A stretch of 64,000 nt of DNA from Pseudoclavibacter sp. 13-3 (lineage in GTDB: Bacteria; Actinomycetota; Actinomycetes; Actinomycetales; Microbacteriaceae). The notes beneath the pieces were generated by a model. That model was given only the letters and a program-made list of their open reading frames with translations. It was not told the DNA's origin and searched no databases. Shown piece by piece: positions 58,335 to 64,000 of the stretch. The stretch's first letter is position 1; each line of letters begins with the position of its first letter. The position numbers and the translations under genes are program-made. Location: the NCBI RefSeq assembly GCF_021168475.1, contig NZ_JAJOZT010000006.1, forward strand, positions 1 through 64,000, written 5' to 3'.

Positions 58335-58615
58335 CTCAGTTCTTTCTGTCGATAGTTGCTCCCGCATCGCGTTTTCGACGCGCCATTGCAGGGGAGTGTT
58401 GCCGTGCATCGTGGTACGGCCACTAGCAATCTTCCGGTGCTGAGCATGGGCTGTCAAGCAGGTGCAACGGACGTCAGGGCACTCTCTCTGCCTTGTGGCC
58501 AGACCATATGCGGGCAGCGCTGTATTTCTGTGAGATACATGTTGTATGCAAGTTCGCGCGTGTCGCGCGACCCGTCGGCCGCCCTCTGCACCCCGCGAGC
58601 CCTCACGAAGCCCCG
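58335..58615 (-). promoter_or_regulatory. Control region of dld
   Basis: No gene is seen in these 281 bp. They contain a perfect ATACA-TGT-TGTAT palindrome (58535-58547) and a further TGTAT half-site at 58521-58525. TTGCAT on the minus strand overlaps the palindrome and could be a -35 box. Confidence 0.4.
58521..58547. promoter_or_regulatory. Operator-like TGTAT/ATACA repeats upstream of dld
   Basis: Three half-sites TGTAT, ATACA and TGTAT; the last two form a perfect 5-3-5 palindrome. The local sequence is AT-richer than its surroundings. A repressor such as a GntR-type lactate regulator could bind, but no regulator gene is adjacent. Confidence 0.4.
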
Positions 58616-59530
58616 TCACACGACGAGGCGCAGCTGACGAGCTCCGAGGCCGACGCGAACCTCCTGGCCCCAGCTCGCCGTGAGACGATCGCCCTCCATG
58701 CCGTCGCCGAAGACGATGAGCCGGTCTGATTCGACGGTGACCACCAGCTCGGTTTCACCCTCGCGGCCGCCGCCGGTGCCGACGGCCCCGCCGAGCATCC
58801 CCTCGACAAGGTTCACTGCAGTCGTCGGCGACGGCCACGCCTCACGCACGAACCAGGCCAGACGCTCATCAGTCGGCGCGGGCAGGCGTCGGCCACCGCG
58901 ATCATGGGCGATCGATGCGCACCACCCGGTGGCTCCGGTGCCGGTGCCGACGATGAGCCCCGAAGACGACTGCCGCTCGCAGCGCTCCCCGACCTGCAGG
59001 CTATACCTGGCCGACTGATGCGACGGGTGCCCCACGAACACCTCGTTCAGAGCACAGAGGCGCTGACCGTCGTCGAGCTGCGCCTCGACAGTGGTGAGCG
59101 CAGAGATCTCGGCCGATTCCGGCGACTGCAGCAGTCTCAGAGCCTCGTCAGCCGAGTGCCGCACCAACACACCTGCATTGACACCTGGCTCCGGATCGAC
59201 ACCGATCACCAACTGGCCGTCCAGGTATTTCGCCACGTTCGCGACGAGACCGTCCTGCCCCACGACGACTGCGACGTCCTCAGGAGCCATCAGAAAGCGG
59301 CTGAGATCCTCACGCTCGACCTCGGCGAGCGCCCACCCGTCGGGCAGCCCGCCTGCGACGGCCGCGCGCGCTGCAGCAGCCGCATCGTGGCGGCGCTGCA
59401 CCTCTGCGAGCGTGCGGCCGCGGGTGCGCAGAAAGAACTCGGCCTGCCCACGGGTTCCGTGGCGATCGAGCAGGTCGTCGAGCTCGGTTCGCCGGTAGAC
59501 CACCACGGCCCTGCTGCGCATGGCGCTCAC
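58616..59530 (-). CDS. NAD-kinase-like protein
   Basis: A 304-residue protein of the NAD kinase/diacylglycerol kinase-like fold. The GGDG motif of NAD kinases reads GQDG here (VVVGQDGLVANVAKY); the ALNEVFVGHPSHQSARY and glycine-rich VGTGTGATGW segments correspond to the NE and GTPTGSTAY motifs. The Gly-to-Gln change in the core motif makes true NAD kinase activity uncertain. GTG at 59530 overlaps the SPFH stop as GTGA; an ATG 9 nt later is an alternative. It is co-transcribed with the SPFH gene. Confidence 0.75.
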   Translation of the reverse strand: MSAMRSRAVVVYRRTELDDLLDRHGTRGQAEFFLRTRGRTLAEVQRRHDAAAAARAAVAGGLPDGWALAEVEREDLSRFLMAPEDVAVVVGQDGLVANVAKYLDGQLVIGVDPEPGVNAGVLVRHSADEALRLLQSPESAEISALTTVEAQLDDGQRLCALNEVFVGHPSHQSARYSLQVGERCERQSSSGLIVGTGTGATGWCASIAHDRGGRRLPAPTDERLAWFVREAWPSPTTAVNLVEGMLGGAVGTGGGREGETELVVTVESDRLIVFGDGMEGDRLTASWGQEVRVGLGARQLRLVV

Positions 59531-60531
59531 CGCCTTCCGGTGAAAGCGCTCAGCACATCGGTGAGCAGATCGGGCGTGATCGTCAGGCTGTCGATCTTCG
59601 GCAGAGAGCCAGAGCCGACGAGTTCGCGCAGCGCCAGCGCCATCAGCGTCTGCCGATCGACGTCGCGGTACGCGGCGAGTCTGGCGGTCTCGCGCTCGGC
59701 CTCGGCAGCGCCTACGACACTCACCTCCTGCGCTCGGGATGCCGCGTCGATCTCGCGTCGTTCAGACGCCGCTCGAGTCTCGACGAGCGCGGCGGCCGAC
59801 GCCTCTTCGGCCTGCCGACGTGCATTGGCGCCTTCCTGCACCACCAGTTGTTCGCGTCTGCTGGCCAGCTCGATGCTGCTGGCCAGCTCGTTCTCTGAGA
59901 TCGCCCGCTCACGCTCGACGGCGAGGGCCCGCCGTTCGTAGGTCGCGCGATCGGCTTCGGCCTGCAGCTGCTCGCGCACCGGCGTCTGCAAGGCCACCTC
60001 GACGTCGGCCTCGGGTCGAATCGCCAGCACGTGCACACCGAGCACCGCGAGACCCGTGCGCTGCAGCCGCGTGTCAGCCCGCAGGCCGTCGGCCAGTGCG
60101 GCGCGCACCTCACCGATGCCGATGCGCAGGGCGTTCTGCAGCGACATCGTCGCGAGGTGGTCGACGGCGATGCTGCGCGCGACCTGGCCCACGATCGTGG
60201 TGACCTGCTGCAGTCCAGTCGAGGTGGCATCGGCCTTGACCGGAAAGATGCCGAAATCGAGGCGCTGCGACACGGTGACCGGGTCGACGAAGCCGAAGGT
60301 CACATTGGCCTGCACGGTGACGTCCTGGTGATCAGCGGTGATGGCGTGAAACATGAGCGGCAGCTCTTGGTCGTCCGAGGGCACCTCGCTGAGCACCGAG
60401 GTCACCGGTGAGAACCAGAAGGCCTGCCCGACGCCTTCGTGAGCGAGCTGCCCCTTGCGCAGGTGCACGACGTAGCCGGTCGACGTGCCGAGAAAGCGGC
60501 GGATGCCGGGAAGCGTCTTGATGGTCGCCAT
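59527..60531 (-). CDS. SPFH/Band 7 (prohibitin-like) protein
   Basis: A 334-residue SPFH protein. The Band 7 domain spans about residues 15-190 and a long coiled coil, rich in Ala, Glu and Arg, spans about 190-290. There is no clear N-terminal membrane helix, unlike most flotillins and prohibitins, so membrane contact would need the domain itself. The ATG at 60531 has AAGGAG 6 nt upstream. The gene is divergent from a Nudix regulator and is followed by an NAD-kinase-like gene, which ties it to nucleotide or NAD metabolism. Confidence 0.85.
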   Translation of the reverse strand: MATIKTLPGIRRFLGTSTGYVVHLRKGQLAHEGVGQAFWFSPVTSVLSEVPSDDQELPLMFHAITADHQDVTVQANVTFGFVDPVTVSQRLDFGIFPVKADATSTGLQQVTTIVGQVARSIAVDHLATMSLQNALRIGIGEVRAALADGLRADTRLQRTGLAVLGVHVLAIRPEADVEVALQTPVREQLQAEADRATYERRALAVERERAISENELASSIELASRREQLVVQEGANARRQAEEASAAALVETRAASERREIDAASRAQEVSVVGAAEAERETARLAAYRDVDRQTLMALALRELVGSGSLPKIDSLTITPDLLTDVLSAFTGRR

Positions 60532-60553
60532 GATGTGCTCCTTCGTCGCGGTT

Positions 60554-60576
60554 ATTTATGTCATTCTGACGATAAC
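60554..60576. promoter_or_regulatory. Operator 1 of the SPFH/Nudix divergent region
   Basis: A 10-3-10 imperfect inverted repeat: ATTTATGTCA-TTC-TGACGATAAC. It lies closer to the SPFH gene and covers its likely promoter. Confidence 0.6.
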
Positions 60577-60586
60577 GACATCGCGA

Positions 60587-60609
60587 GATACTGTCAAGGT
60601 GACGATAAC
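60587..60609. promoter_or_regulatory. Operator 2 of the SPFH/Nudix divergent region
   Basis: GATACTGTCA-AGG-TGACGATAAC, with the same right arm as operator 1 and a 33-bp centre-to-centre distance (about three helical turns). It ends 3 bp before the -10 box (TATGCT, 60613-60618) of the Nudix gene. Confidence 0.65.
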
Positions 60610-60624
60610 TGCTATGCTGTGGGT

Positions 60625-61608
60625 ATGTTCGCCAAGGAGAACCCACGCCAGCGGGCAATGAGCAGACCTCGTCATGATGCTGATGCCGTGGCCAGCGAAC
60701 ACGCTGGAACACGAGCCGATTCTTGTGGTGGCGCTGGCTCAGCGGTGATACCTCGCACTGCAGCCGACATCGCCGTCACGGTGGATGTCGTGGCGCTGAC
60801 CGTGCGCAACCAACGTCTGCAGGTGCTGCTGGTCGAACGCATGCTCGACCCGTTTCGAGGATGCTGGGCGCTGCCTGGAGGCTTCGTGCTCGCCGACGAA
60901 TCTCTTGAAGACGCCGCGCGACGTGAGCTCGAGGAAGAGACCGGCGTGCAGCCGGGCCTGCTGCCGGGTCAGAAGCGAGACGACGGCGCACAGGCGAGCC
61001 TGAGCCTGATTCCGCACAAGAGCGCTGCGATGGGCGGCCACCTCGAACAGCTGCGCACATATGGCCCACTGCACCGCGACCCACGCGGGCCGGTGCTGTC
61101 AGTCGCCTACCTCGCGCTGGCACCCGCGTTCGACGTGCCGAGCGCCGGCGGCGATGCCGCTGAAGTCGCGTGGCACGATGTCGCGAAGGTGCTGGGAGAC
61201 AAGGCCGCTCAACCTGCGCAGGCATCGGCGCGCACAGCATCGCAGACGCCTGTGTCGACGCAGAGATTCACCCCTTCCCAGCCCCAGTTGGCTTTCGACC
61301 ACGCGCAGATTCTCGCCGACGGGGTCGAACGTGCGAGAGCGAAGATCGAATACTCCCCCTTGGCGACGGCCTTCTGCCCGCCCGAGTTCACAATCGCCGA
61401 GCTGCGCGAGGTGTACGAGGCCGTCTGGGGCGCGCCGATCGACGCTCGCAACTTTCATCGCAAGGCGGTCGGAACGCCCGGTTTTCTCGAGGCGACCGGT
61501 TCGTCACGGGCACAGGCGGTCGGCCGCCCGGCCGCCCTCTATCGTCGGGCACCCGGCACCGATGTCACAGATGGAGTGCTGAATCCGCCGCTGATGCGCT
61601 CACGCTAG
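60625..61608 (+). CDS. Nudix-winged-helix regulator (NrtR-like)
   Basis: A 327-residue protein. After a 45-residue disordered start comes a Nudix domain (about 48-190) with an intact Nudix box, GGFVLADESLEDAARRELEE followed by ETGV. A C-terminal winged helix (FTIAELREVYEAVWG...FHRKAV, about 265-310) follows. This architecture defines the NrtR family of NAD/ADP-ribose-sensing repressors. Many NrtR proteins have a degenerate box; an intact one suggests hydrolase activity may remain. The ATG at 60625 lies 6 bp after TATGCT (leaderless). The paired operators upstream imply autoregulation and control of the divergent SPFH gene. Confidence 0.88.
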   Translation: MFAKENPRQRAMSRPRHDADAVASEHAGTRADSCGGAGSAVIPRTAADIAVTVDVVALTVRNQRLQVLLVERMLDPFRGCWALPGGFVLADESLEDAARRELEEETGVQPGLLPGQKRDDGAQASLSLIPHKSAAMGGHLEQLRTYGPLHRDPRGPVLSVAYLALAPAFDVPSAGGDAAEVAWHDVAKVLGDKAAQPAQASARTASQTPVSTQRFTPSQPQLAFDHAQILADGVERARAKIEYSPLATAFCPPEFTIAELREVYEAVWGAPIDARNFHRKAVGTPGFLEATGSSRAQAVGRPAALYRRAPGTDVTDGVLNPPLMRSR

Positions 61609-61753
61609 TTCTCACGGGCGATCCCGCTGACGGTCAACCGCCGCACCGGTCAAGAGATGATTCCGAAGCACCGAGGTTCCCCTCCAACAGCCTTCGAACA
61701 CAGCTCTCCCACATGAACCGCAAAGGAACTCTCCATGCCGGGTCCGTAGCGTC

Positions 61754-62998
61754 ATGTGCATGATGACACGAAAAAGCACCGACGAGTCCACCGCCCGCCG
61801 CTCTTGGTATCGCAAGATCACCGGATGTGCCATCGCGGTCACCCTGGTATCTGGCCTGACCTTGGCCGGGTGCACCGCTGCCACCACGTCGAGCGAGACC
61901 TCAGCCGCAACGACCCCGGTCGAGACCACGACCACCGAGACAAGCACCACCAGCGCCGCCACCTCGACCACAGCCGAGACGATCAGCTCGACCGCCGCCG
62001 CGGCTGAGGCATTCCTCGCGACGCTGTCTGACGAGCAACGCGAGACCGTTCTCCACGACTACGACGACGAGACGAAGTCGACGTCATGGTCGAACTTCCC
62101 GGTCACCTTCGTGCAACGCGCGGGCGTGAATCTCAGCGACCTGACCGATGAGCAGCGGACGGCAGCGCTTGCCGTGCTCCAGTCGCTGCTGAGCGACGAG
62201 GCGTACAAGACCGCAGTCGGCATCATGGGCGGTGACGAATACCTCCATGAGAACAGCAGCAGCACCGAGCAGTCGCTGGGGCAGTATTACATCGCGTTCT
62301 TCGGCGACCCCTCAGACACCGCGGCATGGGCGGTGCAGTTCGGCGGCCATCACCTCGGCATCAACGCCGATCTCAACGGCGGTGCCCACACCGTCACATT
62401 CGCTCCGACGCATCTCGGCGTGCAGCCCGCCGTCTACACGAACGCCAGCGGAGAGCAGGTGCAGCCCTTCGACGGCATCTACACCGACGCATTCGCGTTC
62501 TTCGACAGTCTCACCAGCGAGCAGCAGACGACATTGACCTCAGGAGATGTGACCTTCTGCGCACCCGGTGACACCTGCGACTTCACGTCAGGATCAGGCC
62601 TGACCGGCGCCGACCTGACCGATGATCAGAAGCAGCTGCTGTTGGGCCTCATCGCGAACTGGGCCGGTATGGCCGACGACGAGACCAACGCGGCCGCTCT
62701 GGCGAAGATCGAAGCCACTCTCGATACGACCGTGATCGCGTGGCGCGGCGAAACGACCTACGACATGAGCAAGGGCAACGGCATCTCCTTCTCGATCTCG
62801 GGACCGAACGTGTACGTCGCGCTGGAAGCCCAGCCCGGATCTGCGGGTGCTGACGTCGATGGGGTGACCACCTCGGGATGGGGCCACGTGCACAGCATCT
62901 ACCGAGACCCGACGAACGACTACGCGAACAGCGTCACGCAGCAGAAGGCGTCGAACACGATGGGCGGCGGAGCGCCCCGCGGTGCGGGCCCTGCCTGA
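61754..62998 (+). CDS. DUF3500 lipoprotein
   Basis: A 414-residue secreted lipoprotein. The signal peptide ends in the lipobox LAGC (Cys about 40), followed by a Thr/Ser-rich linker of about 40 residues and a DUF3500 domain (from FLATLSDEQRETVLHDYDDE through WSNFP and the GGHHLGIN and WRGETTYD segments). Function unknown. Four start options lie close together (ATG at 61754, 61760, 61763); a TAGCGT 7 bp before 61760 hints at that one. Confidence 0.82.
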   Translation: MCMMTRKSTDESTARRSWYRKITGCAIAVTLVSGLTLAGCTAATTSSETSAATTPVETTTTETSTTSAATSTTAETISSTAAAAEAFLATLSDEQRETVLHDYDDETKSTSWSNFPVTFVQRAGVNLSDLTDEQRTAALAVLQSLLSDEAYKTAVGIMGGDEYLHENSSSTEQSLGQYYIAFFGDPSDTAAWAVQFGGHHLGINADLNGGAHTVTFAPTHLGVQPAVYTNASGEQVQPFDGIYTDAFAFFDSLTSEQQTTLTSGDVTFCAPGDTCDFTSGSGLTGADLTDDQKQLLLGLIANWAGMADDETNAAALAKIEATLDTTVIAWRGETTYDMSKGNGISFSISGPNVYVALEAQPGSAGADVDGVTTSGWGHVHSIYRDPTNDYANSVTQQKASNTMGGGAPRGAGPA

Positions 62999-63001
62999 CG
63001 G

Positions 63002-63021
63002 CTCGGGCCGCCGGCCCCGAG
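63002..63021 (+). terminator. Short GC hairpin after the DUF3500 gene
   Basis: CTCGG and CCGAG with an inner GCC/GGC stem, 4 nt after the stop. No T-run. Confidence 0.35.
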
Positions 63022-63232
63022 AATCCGGCTGAGAGTGCAGGGCTTGCGACGCGCCACACGTCTCGACTACCGTGGCACCAGCATCTCTGCGGCACACGGC
63101 CGCGGTGAGAAGAGATCAAGCGCAAAGGCGACACGTTGAGGGCACTCGGTTCCAGCATCCATCGCTGACCGACCCTGCGCCGCCTGTGGTCCCGTCTCGT
63201 GTCAGCATCCTCTGACATTCTGGAGACCCCTT

Positions 63233-64000
63233 TTGCCCACCTCTCGCTCCCCTCGTCCCGCCACGCCTGCATCCGCCATCGCACTCACTGCACGACGTGA
63301 GCTTCGCCTGGCCAGACGGCCGCGACCTCCTCACGCACGTGACAGCCGCGTTCCCGCCCGGCCGCACCGGCCTCATCGGTGACAACGGCGCCGGCAAGTC
63401 GACCGCACTCGCGCTGCTCGCCGGCCGCCTGCAGCCGACGGATGGCCGAATCACTCGTTCGGGCACCGTCGCGTGTCTGCCCCAGCGGTTCGACCCCGGC
63501 CAGACCGTCGCCGAGCTGCTCGGTGTGCGCGCGGTGCTCGATGCGATCGCTGCGGTGGAGCGCGGCGGTGTCGCCCCCGGGCTCTTCGAGCGCATCGGCG
63601 ACGACTGGGATGTCGAGGCGCGGGCGATCGCAGCCCTCGCAGCGGTCGGCGTCGATTTGACGTCGGCGACGACCACGGCATCCGACGACGACACGTTCAC
63701 GCCCGACCACTGCAGCGACGACCACGACCAGAGCATCCTCGATCGCACCGTCGGCACACTCTCAGGCGGCGAGACGATGCTCGCGGCCATCGTCGGAATG
63801 CAGCTCGCGGTGCAGCGCTCCCGCGCTGACGTCGCACTGCTCGACGAGCCCACGAACGATCTCGACGCCGACGCCCGCGAACAGGTCTACCGTCTGATCG
63901 GAGGCCCACGTCGCCAATGAGCAGCAGGCCGCCGAGCAGGCCCTTCGGTCGGCCGAGCAGACGCTGAGGGCCGAGCGTCGACAGCGCACTCAGGCTGAGC
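63233..64000 (+). pseudogene. ABC-F family ATPase, frameshifted and truncated
   Basis: A TTG at 63233 with GGAG 7 nt upstream opens a frame (LPTSRSPRPATPASAIAL) that continues in another frame as HDVSFAWPDG. A tandem CACT at 63282-63289 explains the shift: removing one copy restores one frame. Walker A GLIGDNGAGKS, signature LSGGE and Walker B VALLDEPTNDLD are intact (codon 63297 onward). At about 63900 the frame ends after YRLIGGPRRQ, without the H-loop (SHD). In the +1 frame, from 63901 to the window edge, typical ABC-F linker sequence appears (EAHVANEQQAAEQALRSAEQ). Thus about 40-50 codons look deleted with a second frameshift. The gene runs out of the window. Such ATPases act in ribosome protection; this copy is probably dead. 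Confidence 0.7.

Overview
This 64 kb window is high-GC chromosomal DNA of an actinobacterium, most likely a member of the Micrococcales close to Microbacteriaceae. The reasons are the gene order (hisC-hisB-hisH-priA next to infC-rpmI-rplT, pheST and the arg genes), a PriA-type HisA, DUF1844, DUF2510, DUF3117 and SCO4848-family proteins, a 7Fe ferredoxin beside dapC, an actinobacterial SOS box at lexA, and very frequent leaderless-type gene starts. It is mostly ordinary housekeeping chromosome. I see no CRISPR array, prophage, complete insertion sequence, rRNA or tRNA gene.

Layout. (1) 1-15106: a long minus-strand biosynthetic and translation block, read from right to left: infC-rpmI-rplT-rlmB-like, then pheS-pheT-argC-argJ-argB-argD-argF, then argH-tyrS; a DUF1844 gene faces away from infC. 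(2) 15168-20522: hisC-hisB-hisH-hisA(priA)-sseB on the minus strand, then a LysM protein gene divergent from lexA, sharing SOS-box DNA. (3) 20631-24929: hflX, a 16S-type methyltransferase, an acyl-CoA ligase and an IsdG/MhuD-like haem monooxygenase. (4) 25161-25997: a solitary NYN-domain gene in lower-GC DNA. (5) 26161-29296: thiamine salvage (thiamine-binding protein, TenA) attached to dapD, with dapE head-to-head. (6) 29392-35347: a TM2/Ltp-repeat membrane protein, DUF3117, then an O-methyltransferase/TatB/Mrp/DUF1003/CBS-MgtE_N block syntenic with the mycobacterial sigE neighbourhood but lacking sigE. (7) 35473-42360: PepP, a PHP phosphoesterase and the efeU-efeO-efeB iron uptake operon. 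(8) 42704-51054: an mshB-like deacetylase fused to a membrane domain, fdxA, dapC, citrate synthase, typA and an MFS exporter. (9) 51108-58334: a giant SF2 helicase with a C-terminal membrane segment, small proteins (SCO4848, YchJ-like, DivIVA-repeat, DHFR-like) and D-lactate dehydrogenase. (10) 58616-61608: an NAD-kinase-like protein and an SPFH protein, divergent from a Nudix/winged-helix regulator across two copies of a 10-3-10 operator. (11) 61754-64000: a DUF3500 lipoprotein and a decayed ABC-F ATPase gene.

How the genes work together. The block supplies arginine (argCJBDF, argH; no argG or argR in the window), histidine (hisC, B, H, A), lysine/diaminopimelate (dapC, dapD, dapE), charged Phe and Tyr tRNAs, and the L20/L35/IF3 translation operon, with iron uptake, SOS control and envelope proteins interspersed. 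Regulation that can be read directly includes LexA boxes, the paired operators of the Nudix regulator, a possible iron box at efeU, a non-AUG start on infC, and a recurrent -10 box 6-8 bp upstream of the start codon in about a dozen genes, meaning leaderless mRNAs. The less ordinary items are the helicase with a membrane segment, the Nudix/SPFH/NADK-like cluster, the ABC-F pseudogene and 20-bp-period repeats that look like transposon-end remnants.
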